DNA of 64,000 nt, from the NCBI GenBank assembly GCA_021464415.1, contig CM038465.1:25451839-25515838 (forward strand). The letters are read 5' to 3'. Under the pieces are notes generated by a model. That model was not told the origin of the DNA, ran no database searches, and was given only the letters and a program-made list of their open reading frames with translations. This DNA is from Lonicera japonica (Eukaryota; Streptophyta; Magnoliopsida; Dipsacales; Caprifoliaceae). The position numbers and the translations under genes are program-made. Shown here piece by piece: positions 31,930 to 43,787 of the stretch; the first letter of the stretch is position 1; each line of letters begins with the position of its first letter.

Positions 31930-34900
31930 TTACTTCAACCCTGGACAATTAGTCTCCCCCCGAGATGGATCAGTAATATCAGCAAAATACGATTTCAGTA
32001 TGCTGACATGAAATAAGGGATGAACCTTCAGCCAACTGGGGGGTTCAATCCGATAAGCAACTTTGCTGATCTTCTTCACAATCTTGAGCGGCCCCTTGTA
32101 CTTCTGCAGAAGGTGTGGGTCTCTTCCCCTTAGGAACTTTCTATCTTGGGGGAGAAGATTCACCATTACGAGCTCTCCAACCTGGAACTCTAACGATCGT
32201 CTCTTCTAATCCGCGTGCTTCTTCATAAGACAATTAGCTTTCTTTAAGTGCGAACGAGCCAATTCAATATTCTATTTTCACTCTTGGGAGAAATTGTGGG
32301 CTCTGGGGGATTTCGAAGCTGGCACCGAGTAAGCAGTGTGAGGAAGGATGGGTTGTTGTCCTGTAACAATTTCAAAGGCACTCTTGCCCGTCCCTGAGTT
32401 TTTCTGGGCGTTGAAGCATAATTGAGCCACATCCAATAACTTGACGTAATTCGGTTGTGTGGCACTAGCGAAGTGACGCAAATATTCCTTGAGCATTGCG
32501 TTGTATCTTTTCATCTGTCCATTAGACCGGGGGTGGTAACTGGAGCTCATACACAACATAGAGCCGAGAGTCTTGAAGAGCTCCTTCCAAAAGTTTCCTG
32601 GGAACTGAGAGTCCCGATCACTAACAATACTCTGAGAAATTCCCCAATATTTCACCACATACTTGAAGAATAGCTAAGTTGTCTCCTCGCCAGACGTGTT
32701 CTTCGGAACCGGTATAAAGGTGGCATATTTCAAAAATCGATTAATAACCACAAGGATAGTTGTAAAGTCTCCCACTTTATGCATGCCTGATATGAAGTCA
32801 AGAGAGATGCTCTCCCAAGGTCGTTCTGGGATAGGGAGAGGTTCCAGTAGTCTTGCTGGTTGTCTTCGCTCAACTTTGTCTTGTTGGCAAATTAGGCAAG
32901 TTCTAACATAGCTCTCGACATCGTCTTCTATTTGGGGCTAGTAATAACCTTGCTTGAGGAGGGTCGACGTCCTTTCTTGCCCAGGGTGTCCCGCCCATAA
33001 CGTGTCATGACATTCTCGGATAAGAGTATGCCTCAACTCCCCTACTCGAGGAACAAAAACCCGATTTCCCTTTGTCAAAATGAATCCGTCATCCAACTAG
33101 AACTGTCGCGTCTTCCCTTTTTCTATCATCTTCAATAGCTGAGTAGAAACAGGATCTTGCGGTAGAGCATCTTTAATGTTTCTTGAATTTTAGTGGAAAA
33201 TTGGCTTTCGATTCGAAGAATAGCATTGAGGAAAGCATTGGCCTATTGGTCGAACTCAACTCTGCGGCTCAGAGCACCAGCTACGTTATTGGTCGAACCT
33301 ACTTTGTACTCTAGCCAGAAGTTGAATTCAGCTAGTAACTCCTGCCACCTTGCTTGTTTAGAGCTCAACTTTCATTGACTGAGGAAATGGCTAACTATCG
33401 TATTATCCGTCTTCACCAAAAATTGAGAACCGAGGAGATAGTGCCTCCATAATCTCAAACAATGGACAACCACGAGCAGCTCTTTCTCATGGGTCGAGTA
33501 CCTCCTTTCTGTTTCGTTAAGATTCCGACTCTCGTAAGCCACTGGATGACTTTCTTGCATTAAGACCCTTCCTAGGGCTACATCTGATGCATCCGTGTGC
33601 ACTTCAAACGACTTGGTTACATCGGGCAGAGCAAGAACAGGATCTTCAGACATGGCCTTTTTTAAAGAGCTGAAGGCAGCTTGGCACTCCATCGACCAGT
33701 CCCAAACTTTCGACTTCTTCAAAAGTTCTGTTAAGGGCATTGCAATGCTGGAGTAGTCTTTCACGAAGTTCCTGTAGTAATTCGCCAGTCCCAAAAAAGA
33801 ACGAAGTTCCGCCACATTAGTGGGCGCATGCCATTCTTGGATAACCTTGACCTTAAACAGATCCATTTGTACTCTCCCTTGTTCAATGATGTGGCCAAGA
33901 AATTTGATACGTTTCTGCGCAAAAGAACACTTCGACAACTTGAGATACAACTCATGCTTTCGAAGTCTTTCAAATACCTTTCTCGGGTGCTCTTCACGCT
34001 CTACCATGCTCTCGCTGCACACAACGATGTCGTAAAGATACACCATGACAAAATCATCCAAGTAGTCCCTAAGAACCTGATTCATCAAGGTGCTGAAGGT
34101 GGCTGGAGCATTGGTTAGCCCAAATGGCATAACAAGAAATTCATAAGCTCCATATCTGGTGACGCATGTGGTTTTTCCCTCATCCCCCGCTGCAATACGA
34201 ACTTGCCAATACCCGGATCTGAGATCATGCTTCGTGAAAACTTTTGCCCGGCTGAATTAGTCAAAACAATCAGCGACAAGAGAGATCGGATAGTTATTCC
34301 TGATGGTTACCTTGTTGAGAGCTCGGTAGTCGACACACATTCTTAAGCAACCTTTTTGTTTCTTCTGAAAAAGGACTGGGTCCTCGTACGACGATTTGGT
34401 TGGTTGCACTAAACCTGCATCCAATAATTCCTTTAGCTGTTTTCGAAGTTTGGCCAATTCGGACTGAGACATCCGATAAGCTGTCGAACTGGAGGCTTAA
34501 CACCCGACACTAGTTCAATCTGGTGATCCACTTCTCTACGTAGAGGCAACTTCTTCTGAAGGTTGTCGGGCATCACATTTTCAAACTCGGTTAAAACCCG
34601 ACAAATAGACTTTGGTAGGGGCCTTGACGTCTCCTGGATTTCATCCTATTTTAGTGCTGCCACAAAAGTGGGGTTATCATGCTTGAGGCCCTTCTTCAAC
34701 TGGATCACCGAGAGAAACTTCCCACTGCTAGATGGGGTCATCACCGAGATGATACATGGATTCTTGCCGAGCATTATGAGGCTATTAGTGCAAGGCATAA
34801 CGCTCGACTTGGTTTCTCTTAAGAACTCTAACCCTAGGATAACCTTGAAGTCGTCCATCACCACAACTGAGAAGTTGGTCCTCCCTTCATAAAGACCCAC

Positions 34901-35152
34901 CTTCACTAACACAGATTTCACCATTCCGGCAACAGGTTGAGCAGCCGAGTTAATGGTATTTACACGACCCACTCCTTTCTCCAAAATAAGGCCTAACCGC
35001 TCGACTTCAGTACTAGCCAAATAGTTGTGCGTTGCGCCTATCTCCACCATGGCCCGAATTAGTTTCCCATTTATCTTGATATCAACATACATTAGGCCCT
35101 TTCCTTGGAGGCTCTTCTCAACATTTGCCCCCCCTTTCGAGGTGGACTCCAT
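31930..35152 (-). pseudogene. pol: Pol of element 3, fragmented
   Basis: Read downward: protease 35152-34646 (GKLIRAMVEIGATHNYLAST; the usual D-T/S-G is EIG); RT start 34472-34257 (CLRMCVDYRALNKVTIRNNY) closed by a stop; RT-RNase H 34130-33372 (MPFGLTNAPATF, YLYD where YxDD is expected, HTDASDVALGRVL); integrase core 32658-32278 (SIVSDRDSQFPGNFWKEL, SSYHPRSNGQ); C-terminal piece 32166-31930 (YKGPLKIVKKISKVAYRIEP, HPLFHVSILK). Several frame breaks lie between the pieces. The changed catalytic residues mean no active polymerase could be made. Confidence 0.85.
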
Positions 35153-35617
35153 TTTCTCTCTGTTGGGGTTCCTCTTCCACCGTCACCGCGTTACAAGAAT
35201 ACGTGAACTATCCCTGGTAAGCGCCCAATGAGGCTCCCTCACACTCCTCATTTTCCTCTTCTGACTCTGTACAATCATTCGACTGATTCCGGTTGGATTG
35301 CCCCGGAGTGGATGGTGCCCTAGGAAACATGCCGCCACACCTAGCGACGAGAGCATTTAGGAGTTACTTGTCTGGGCAATTGGCCATTAAATGGGGACCG
35401 TGGCACAAATGACAAGGTTCGGGGGTGATAGGCTTATTCCCATTATTACTAGCTTGGGAGTTTCCCGTGAACTTGCTTCCATTTCTGAAAGTATTTTACT
35501 GGTTGAAAGATTTAGAAGGCGTGTTGCCCCCCATCAAGTTTGGCTCGATAAGATTACTTTTTCTCTCCCCCATTCTTTACTTGCCCGTTTATTGGAGTGT
35601 TGACTTTGGGGCCCATA

Positions 35618-36436
35618 CTATAATCTTGCAAACATTCGGCTACTGATAACTTGTCTTCGATTCAGTTCATTCTTGGCCCATTGTTGCAATCCAATCATGA
35701 AAAATAAAAGCATGTTGGCATCGTTCATATCGTGGATATCTAACATGATTGTGGTGAATGGGTTCGCATACTCCTTGATGCTTCCAGAGTGCTTTGTCTG
35801 CAAGAGTTCCTAACGAGCATTGTGCGAGGTGTTTTTCGGAAAGAACCGAGCACGTAGTTCCCTTTTCAGGTCCTCCAAGGTGCTAATCTCGCAATCACCT
35901 TCTTGAATACCGTTGTATTTGTTTCTCCACCACAACTTGGCATCCGCGGACATGTACATGGACGTGGTAGATACCTTTGTTTCCTCTGCATCAACTTTTG
36001 TGGCATGAAAATACTGTTCCATATCAAAGATAAAGTTCTCCAATTCCTTAGCATCACGAATACCAGTGAACGCCTTAGGTTCAGGCACTTTCATCTTCGT
36101 TTGCTCCCCACCCCCAACTGGTGAGTTAGCAACTGTCTTAGACACGAGAGTAAATTTTTGGTTGATCTGGTTGATTTCATCTTTCATCTCATCGATCATA
36201 TCCCCAAAATTTCCCCTAAGTAGGTTTCCCTAGAGGCTTTTAAGGCCTTCCTCCAAAGCTTGTATGCGGTCTACAAGCTTGGATGAGCTACCTGATGCGT
36301 CCCCTGGTGGGACAATTTGGGTAAACATCTCCAAGTTTTGCACGTGATTGGAAAGAGAGGGCGTTCCACCCATCTTTTCCATCAATGAGCCGACATTCTT
36401 TTTGAGGGCTTCGATTCGCTGGCTATTGGTTCCCAT
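35618..36436 (-). pseudogene. gag: Gag of element 3, fragmented
   Basis: Starts at ATG 36436 (MGTNSQRIEALKKNVGSLME). The capsid region lies at 36199-35810 (PKAFTGIRDAKELENFIFDM, LWWRNKY, ELRARFFPKN) and continues at 35803-35618 (SIKEYANPFTTIMLDI). Stops or shifts separate the pieces. The PKxFxG...FxxxMxxYF pattern is typical of plant Ty3/gypsy Gag. Confidence 0.75.
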
Positions 36437-36494
36437 CGTAACGCAACAAGTAACACAAACTTGGTCTCATAAAGGCAGCAATCAAAACAATCCC

Positions 36495-36505
36495 CTCTGA
36501 TACCA
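36495..36505 (-). other. Primer-binding site of element 3, initiator tRNA-Met
   Basis: Minus-strand TGGTATCAGAG begins two bases after the 5' LTR edge at 36508, matching the 3' end of plant initiator tRNA-Met. Confidence 0.85.
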
Positions 36506-36507
36506 AC

Positions 36508-37109
36508 TGTCACAGGGCGTCCTTTAATAGCACAAAGGAGGCCACGTGAGTGACCTGGCTAACCGATAGCCCAGTCAAGTTCAATCGAATTTTATTTACA
36601 ATCAATAATTAACATGCAACAACAGTAATTTGAAAGGAGCTTAAGCATAAATTGAAATCACTTCATTGCATAAAACTTGATTACATGGAAAGCTATTATA
36701 GTATGAAAGAAAGTAAGAGCTTGAAATAGAGTGCTAGACAACATGCACTGGTAGGTAACTCGGATGTGAGGCAGATAGTCTTATCCCCACATATAACCAC
36801 TTAATGAAAATACCAAAGTTATAGCAGTGCACGTTGGCTCACACAAGTTACAAGAATATGATTACAACGGAAATGAAAATGCTATTACAAAGGAAATTCC
36901 TAGATCTATTTACATGGAAACAATATTTACATATAAGAATACACTTTTCCAAAAAACTAGCCTAAGCACAAGTCTAAAACTAGATGATGCTTGACGACCT
37001 GGTTGTGCTGGTGCTGGATCACCTGTTGGGTTGTGTTGCACTCGGGCGCGTGCACGGTGTCGTTGAAGTGTAGCCAGTCACGAGTGCTGTTGGGAAGCAC
37101 CCCGTGACA
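36508..37109 (-). repeat. 5' LTR of element 3
   Basis: 602 bp, TGTCAC...GTGACA, adjacent to the primer-binding site. About 6% different from 31113-31714 by eye. Confidence 0.9.
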
Positions 37110-37114
37110 CTTGG
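37110..37114 (+). other. Target-site duplication of element 3, right copy (CTTGG)
   Basis: Differs from the left copy TTTGG by one base. It lies at the point where the SNARE reading frame SLLHAQ is interrupted. Confidence 0.6.
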
Positions 37115-37934
37115 GCATGTAAGAGAGACTGGCACTGTTGGTGGAGATCGTGAAGAATTAAAACACCAAGATCTTCTATCTCCAACGTGGTATTTCTACT
37201 ATCCCTCACCCTGTCACTCGACTTGTTTAATCTTTCAGTCAACATTGATAATCTCGCTCTTTGATCCATTGATACCTATTGTGTGCACCATTACGTTTCA
37301 CATCAAATTCAGAAAAAGAATTAGCATTCACATATTCCATGGGATACTTAACTAGCTAGGTGTACATTAAAAAGGTTATAACTACAAGTTCTCTAATTCT
37401 TGAAATCAGATATTATCGATATTTATATTGTATACGAAGTTATAAATTTCACTTCTTCAAGAGCTTTTTTCCCCCCAACTGCTTTGGAAACAAGGACATC
37501 ATGTTTTGTTATAAAGTTCTGCAGACACCCAACCAAAAACTACCAATTAAGGCCCAGCTTAAGGAAACACAGAACAATGTTAAACATTTGAGCCATAAAG
37601 TTTGTGTATCAGCCATCCTTGATTCCAACAACTCATCCCGTGCAGCCTGATTTAAGTTAGTTGATTGAATTTGTTTAACGTCACTCTTCAGATTGTTTAG
37701 ATCAGATTTATATTCCCTAAACTTAGCAAGGAGTACAGCCTTCACATTTGGTTGCAAAATTCTCGTCTCAAGGTCCATTTTTCGAATATGAAGAAATAAT
37801 TAGCCAAAATTAAATAAGAGGGGAAAATAAGCAAAACCATTTTGGCAACAAGAATAAGTCAATATAATACCAAACTTTTGCTTCATCAAGTCCAGCTTTT
37901 ATTTCAGAAAGCTTTTGCTTCTTTTGCTTTGTAA
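37110..37934 (-). pseudogene. VTI1-like SNARE pseudogene, 5' and middle exons
   Basis: Three exon-like blocks on the minus strand: 37934-37877 (KQKKQKLSEIKAGLDEA), 37778 to about 37605 (MDLETRILQPNVKAVLLAKF, YKSDLNNLKSDVKQIQSTNL, ARDELLESRMADTQT) and about 37264-37110 (DQRARLSMLTERLNKSSDRV, LEIEDLGVLILHDLHQQCQS, LLHAQ). The Habc-to-SNARE order matches plant VTI11/VTI12. The last block ends exactly at the LTR of element 3, and the remainder resumes at 30937. The usual N-terminal exon (starting MSEVFEGYERQY in family members) was not found, so the 5' end is missing or far upstream. Confidence 0.85.
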
Positions 37935-39067
37935 AGGAACAGCAGGTTTTATCTTCATAAGACCAACATGATCGAAGAAAGCTAAGGGAAAGACAGGCAA
38001 ACACTGAAGAATGATTAACTAAAGTTGACCTAGGAAGCTGAGGTAAATGAGAAAAAATTTCTCTGCGTACGGCACACATCTTTAAAATAATTTACAAAAG
38101 GACAAGTAATTAGTTGATGTAATTTACTGAAAAATTGAAATATAAGTATGGATAATGTACCCTATCTCCAAAATAACATGCAAGTGATGCCTTCAACCAT
38201 TATGACAAACTCAATTATGAGTTTAATTGATTTAACACTTCTTACTATTTCAAATAGCCTCTTTCTAAATACAAAATTAAAAGGAAACAAAGGCATCATG
38301 GATTTCATGCAAATAAAAAAAGCATAAAGTAAGCTCCCCTATAAGATACAAACAGTAACTTCAAATGCCCCTGAATAATAACTACAAACAATTTTAGGCA
38401 CTGCAGCTTCAAAAAAATAAATGAAGTTGAGTTGCGGGAAAGCTAGGAATAAGCAATCAAATACAACTACACAAGATAAATCACAAACTCACAGCTCGCC
38501 TTTGTACTAGGTCTGACTCATAAGAGTTACCTACTTCTTAAAGAAAAGAAAACAAAATTAAGATTTTGCCCAAGACTAATGTTGAAGTGTTCAACGAGCA
38601 ACAAATCAACAAGGACTACGAGCCCACAAGATACTTTTTGCTAGAAAGTGGCATTGATGTCATCATCTTACAGACCGTTGTCAAAGTTCTTTAATTAGCC
38701 ACTTGAGAAACTCTATCAAGAGGGATGATTGACGATTGAATTCCTCTTATAAATTTTGAGGTGCATATTGTCCCTTGCCGATGAATAGGAGCTCTATATT
38801 TATGAATATGGGTATACATTTTTCAAATTCTAACTCTCTTCCCCATCCCCATCCCCCGTTCTTTTTCTTGGTTTAAGAAATGAAAACAGAAGAACGGAAT
38901 AGGCTAAGAATGTTTTTTCTGTTAGTATCTTAGGCAAATACTTCAAATAAATTGACTAGAAGGTTAATGCAATTTTCACTCCTTCTGAATTATTGCTATA
39001 GCTACCTAAACAACTGATTACTAAAAAACAATTGAACATATACGCTACAATCATAAACATATGTATG
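37935..39067. other. Intron-like or intergenic DNA, no further exon seen
   Basis: I looked for the missing first VTI1 exon on the minus strand and did not find it. No other gene recognised. Confidence 0.5.
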
Positions 39068-39072
39068 GGTTT
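39068..39072 (+). other. Target-site duplication GGTTT, left copy
   Basis: GGTTT precedes the LTR edge TGACGCAACT and recurs at 50972-50976. Confidence 0.95.
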
Positions 39073-40268
39073 TGACGCAACTAGAATAACGCGCTTCGAT
39101 ATAGCCCAAGTGCAGGCACGTCAAGTTGTAATATAGTCTCGGAAGTCCGAGTGTCGAACCACAGGGATAAGTGAAAAGGAATGGAATGGATTACGGATTA
39201 AGTGGTTTTCAGATTTTGTGTGAGTTGGATTTGTTGTGAAACAACGTAAATGTAAAACGGTTGCGAAAATTAATAAGAAAGCACTAAGGTAGGTGGAGGT
39301 TAGTTACGATTTAAGAGACGGTGACCACTAGCTCATACAAAGATTACAACACAAGATTTCTCGAAATATGGGGAATGTTGGTGTATCTTTCAATAGCAAA
39401 GGGTGCAACGCTAGGCGACTCATTCCCGAGTTGAAGCCATATCGAGAAAGAGACAAACGACATTCCACCAAAGACGGGGTTATCATTCCTACCTCTTAGC
39501 TACGGGTGTGAAGCAAGGCAACCCATTCCCGATGAAGCTAATCCGAGATAGATATGACAAACTCATCATTAAAAGATTTAACATAAAGCAAGTGTAGTAA
39601 TCTCATGATTTAAAGAATGAAAATTATAAAGTGAATCATAACAATGAAACGGAATAAAGTTTATGGGATAAATTAGTCAACTCATCATTTATCACATATG
39701 GTAGAAAATAAAGAGTCTAAGTATCACATAAAGTGTAAGAAGCACTCAATATATCAATAAATGAATCAAAGATAAGCTAAACAAATTTATTTTCCATCTA
39801 TGGAGTTTTAAGAACTATTCATAATTTCTATGAAGAGGGAAAAACTCCATGGATGGGGGAAAGGGACTACAAGCTTTTTAGAACCATATGAATATGTTGT
39901 ATGCTCATTAACAACCAAGAACTAAATATACAAGGCATATAAAGTCTTAACTTAATATGAAAATACCTAGAAAGCTTGAAATAATGGAAGATATGATGAA
40001 GAAGAAGAAGATTCACAAATATTTATCAAACTTTAAATATGGATTGAGCCATTAATCATCAAAAATCATATCACAATCAACCTCCGTAACCTTAGTAATA
40101 GACTACTCCATAATAGATGCAAGAACAAATATTATAGATGAAGAAATCATTCTTACAAATTAAAATACTTACAAGGAAAAATGAAGAACAAAGAACAAGA
40201 GCTCTCCCTTCTCTCTCCAACTTGCAAGTGTTAAAAACTAGATCCCCCTCCTAGAAGCTAAGAATTCT

Positions 40269-40280
40269 ATTATATATTAA
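40269..40280 (-). promoter_or_regulatory. Candidate TATA region, element 2 LTR
   Basis: Minus-strand TAATATATAATA lies 88 bp downstream of the palindrome array, matching the arrangement in element 1. It is duplicated at 50518-50529 in the 5' LTR. Confidence 0.45.
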
Positions 40281-40367
40281 AAAGGGGCAAAATATCTAAA
40301 CAAATATCTAAAATAGCTTGAACCACAAAATAGCCCATTTTGGGTGTGAAAAGAGTAAGTTGGAGGC

Positions 40368-40467
40368 CATGATCGATCATGGCTTTGCCCATGATCGATC
40401 ATGAAAGTGTTCTGCCAGAAATTTTGTAAGCCATGATCGATCATGGCTTTGCCCATGATCGATCATG
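40368..40467. promoter_or_regulatory. Palindrome array in the 3' LTR of element 2
   Basis: Four perfect CATGATCGATCATG copies at 40368, 40390, 40432 and 40454 (spacings 22, 42, 22). The position in U3 matches element 1, but the spacers differ: the 8-bp intra-pair spacer is GGCAAAGC on the minus strand and the inter-pair spacer contains TCTGGCAGAA. Confidence 0.9.
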
Positions 40468-40722
40468 GGTCTAGAACTTGTCACTCAGCACATTTGCAAG
40501 CTACTAGGCTTGCTCTTGATCACCACATGCCCTGCCATTGTATCCCAAACCTACGAAAACATGGAATACTACAAAATATACACCAACTTGGGCCACGTTA
40601 GATACAACACTCGCTAAGGCATTAATCTCGAGATAAGTGGATAATTAGGCAGAATTAAAGCAACAAACGCGTCAAGCGACTCCGAGAAGGAGCTTAGACA
40701 TGACAATATTATGCGTTTATCA

Positions 40723-40737
40723 ACTCCCCTCAACTTA
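40723..40737 (-). other. Polypurine tract of element 2
   Basis: Minus-strand TAAGTTGAGGGGAGT abuts the 3' LTR, identical to element 1. Confidence 0.85.
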
Positions 40738-42070
40738 TCTCTTGCTAGTCCCTTAGCAAGACAAAAAAAATAATAATTACAAAAGCACTACGCTATACAA
40801 AAAGTTGTTAACTTCTAAGTTCCCAAAGAAGACGAGTTGCATCTCGTGAAGGTTTTCAGAAATGATACCTACAACCATCAGAAGTTTGATCATGATGAAT
40901 GACGAGAATGAAGATTCAAGTTTCAATTTGCAAAGCAAGAGGCATTACTATCAATTTTCCAGAACGACGGACTTTCGAATGATCATCTAATTCGCCTATC
41001 TCTTTTAGAACACAATCCCATATTCTCCAATGCTCACATACTAGACTTCGATTCAAACAATTCGATATAAACACAAAGAGTCATAATCATTCGAGAAGGA
41101 AGAGATAACTTTTTCAAAAACAAAAGCTCAAAGATTTATCGATTCTAAACACTTTCTTTATCTTTTACTTGGAAATTTTTGCTAAATTAGATCAGGGCGG
41201 TTTTCATCTCTATGAGGGGCAGCGGTCTCACTTATCGAATTTTCTCATTACTACTCATTCATTGGAGCTAGAAGGAAGCTATTCACCCTTTCCCATATGG
41301 TAACCTATAACCATCCATAATATTAGACAAAGAGACTTAAGATTTAGTCAAGTGAAGCTTTAAGTCAATATTAGGATAAAAGTCATCCAAGTTGTCAAAG
41401 TGCTATGCTTTTGTCCTCTCATTGGAGGATCTTTTCGAAAAAGCTTCCATTATTTTTGGACAAAAATTTCTCTTCTCTCAATGAAAATAAATCTAAGTGT
41501 TATTACCGAATTGGAAACAACCAAATCAATCTAGCATGCGGAATAGGCAAATATGACGGGATATGAGACTAAGTGGAGCAAAGAAATTTAGATTATCATT
41601 CAACATCCTATCTAGATCAAAGAATTCAAGCCAAAAGCTAATGAAACAATAATCTTCATCGAACAAAATATCAATCAATCATCAATTTTCAAACTTCTCA
41701 AAAAAAATATTGAACAAATCTCTTCTACTCATGGAAATGACTAATAGCAAGCCAAACAAAATAAACACAAAATAACGTACCCCCCTCAACTTGAAACACA
41801 CATTGTCCCCAATGTAAAGAGAACAATAACAACGCACGGAAGGGCTATTTTGGCTTTGCTTTCCATAAGACATTTATAAGAGATAAACAAAAATTATTCA
41901 CAAAACGGGTTAGAATTAGAATTCAAAACGCAAAAACCATAATATTCAACCATTAAAACCAAGTTCTAAAGTTAACATCATATCTGAAATCTAATACAAC
42001 CCAAAAGAAATACAATAAAGCTAAGCATAAATATAAGTACTTAAGGAGTTTCCAGGATTAACAAATATCA
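40738..42070 (-). other. 3' non-coding internal region of element 2
   Basis: Homologous to 17010-18330 of element 1. No ORF of note. Carries the internal polypurine-like tract at 41780-41792 (minus-strand AAGTTGAGGGGGG). Confidence 0.7.
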
Positions 42071-43249
42071 TCACATGTCAGGAGGTGGGGGTGGGGGAAA
42101 ACGACCATAGAACTCCTCAAATTGGCGGCGTATAAAATCCTGTTGAGCCGCCATATGAACTTCCACCCTAGAAGCAATCTCCGCCTCCATATGATCTTGG
42201 CGGACCAGCATATCATCCACCCTCGAATTAAGAGCATCAAACCCAGCGTGCATCGTGGCATTCATTTGCTCAAATTGCTCTCTCAAAAATGTCATATTAT
42301 CGTCCACAGGTCCCGTACTTGCTCTTCTTCTTCTTCTTGAAGGACCCGGGACGTCCGTTCCCGCTTCTTCTGGTGCTTCTTCTTCGGACTCGACTGGTGG
42401 AGGTGCGGCCGAGGAACTTGGCCTGTTTCTTAGTTGCCCGGCGGCTCTAGCCTGGGTGGACCTGTTTATCGGGGCACGCTGAATTTTTCTGACATCGGTG
42501 TCCCTTTCTTGGACACCCGCTTCCAAACAAATGCGGGTCAGAAGCACACCAAATTTTATCGTTTCATTGTGAGCTACCGTGTCATAGACTTTCATGATTT
42601 TACGCATTATGTAGCGTACCAAGCAACACAGCCTATTTCGAGCAATGACATATAAAACATAGGCATGATAGGTGTACAAATGTTGAATGTGCGAGGTGGG
42701 ATCTAACGCATTGGCTACAACAAGCCACAGGGTCCTGAATTGTGGTGCTAAATTGTTCCTATCGAATTGTGTGCCAATCCAAGTCATTGGACGACCGGCT
42801 AAGAACGTAGCTAAGTCGTCATCAGTGGGGTATACAATACGGGCTGAATGAGGGAGGTCATAGCTGCCATCCGGCAATGCCGGAATCCCCGTGACTCTAC
42901 TAACAACCTCGAGGTTGAAATGTATAGTTCTCCCACGTACGTGGGCAACATAGGCATAAGCAGCATTGGGCACACGCACCAAACTTGCTACAAATTCACG
43001 ACATAGAGTGAGATTACATTGATTACCTGGTTGTCGCAAATATTGCACTCACCCCTCGTGTCTTTCGAATGGTCCCATTTGAGGGAAATCGTCCAAGGCA
43101 CCAATAATCACAGGCCTCTCGATCATCACAGCCCGGTTCCTGAAAGCGTAATTCCACCAATCGTACTCCTGACGGCTACGGAACCCGCGGTACCCACCCC
43201 TCGCGGCTTGAAGCTCTTCTGGCTTGTTAACTGGAGTAATGGCAGCCAT
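42071..43249 (-). pseudogene. Env-position ORF of element 2, one nonsense codon
   Basis: Starts at ATG 43249 (MAAITPVNKPEELQAARGGY) and is homologous to the 399-codon ORF of element 1. It reads to TGA 43049-43051, where the homologue has a Trp nearby (PEWIDYLRQ versus HEG-stop-VQYLRQ), then continues in the same frame to 42071. The second part has FRTLWLVVANALDPTSHIQH, HNETIKFGVLLTRICLEAGV, an Arg-rich stretch, a coiled-coil-like segment and the same RFPPPPPPDM end. A single G-to-A change (TGG to TGA) explains the break. Apart from this it appears full-length. Confidence 0.8.
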
Positions 43250-43787
43250 TGATGTGGGGAGAGGGGAGAAATAGAGAGAAATTTCAAAATTTTGGGGAGT
43301 AGGGGTCGAAATTGGGGGTTTGGGGTTTTAGAGAGAGAGAGAGTTGTTGATGATAGATGGGTTTGGAGTTTGGGGGTGAAATTGAGAGTTTATAGAGGTG
43401 GAAAGGCTAGGGGAGGGTTTGATATGATGATTGTTGAAGGTTTGAAGAAGGGAGATGGAGAGAAATGGGAGTTAGAGAGAAAATGGGGCACGATTTTTGG
43501 GGGTTTAGAAACGGCTGCTCTGTTTTTAAGAGGGACCATGATCGATCATGGCTTTGCCCATGATCGATCATGGAAGTGCACTGCCTCCTCAATTTGATCC
43601 CATGATCGATCATGGGTATAACCATGATCGATCATGCCTTCAACAAAAATTCTCCCATGAGATTTCTTCACTTGAAACACCTTTCCACTCCCCCCAACTT
43701 GGTCCAGCTCGATCCAATCTCACCCGAAAATTCCTGAAACTCAAAAATACTACAAAAAACATTATTTACAGAATCAACCTATGCTTG
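43250..43787 (-). other. Leader between pol and the env-position ORF of element 2
   Basis: Non-coding. Contains a four-copy palindrome array and, just downstream on the minus strand, a CTTAAAAACAG run matching CTTAAAACAG in element 1. It also has GA-rich simple sequence at 43330-43345. Confidence 0.65.
43537..43636. promoter_or_regulatory. Palindrome array between pol and the env-position ORF of element 2
   Basis: Four perfect CATGATCGATCATG copies at 43537, 43559, 43601 and 43623 (spacings 22, 42, 22), the same geometry as its LTR array. The ORF-proximal end is 288 bp from the ATG; element 1 has 286 bp. Confidence 0.9.

Larger units (their letters stand above)
31113..37109 (-). mobile_element. 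Decayed Ty3/gypsy retrotransposon (element 3) inserted in the VTI1-like gene
   Basis: 5997 bp with two 602-bp LTRs (TGTCAC...GTGACA), a primer-binding site complementary to initiator tRNA-Met and a polypurine tract, all on the minus strand. The order gag, protease, RT, RNase H, integrase identifies Ty3/gypsy. Short LTRs, tRNA-Met priming and a single compact pol resemble chromoviruses, but I see no clear chromodomain. About three dozen LTR differences by eye, many stops and a mutated RT active site mark it as the oldest dated element here. Confidence 0.9.
39073..40722 (-). repeat. 3' LTR of Athila element 2
   Basis: 1650 bp, TG...CA, adjacent to the polypurine tract. Homologous to the element 1 LTR. 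Confidence 0.95.
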
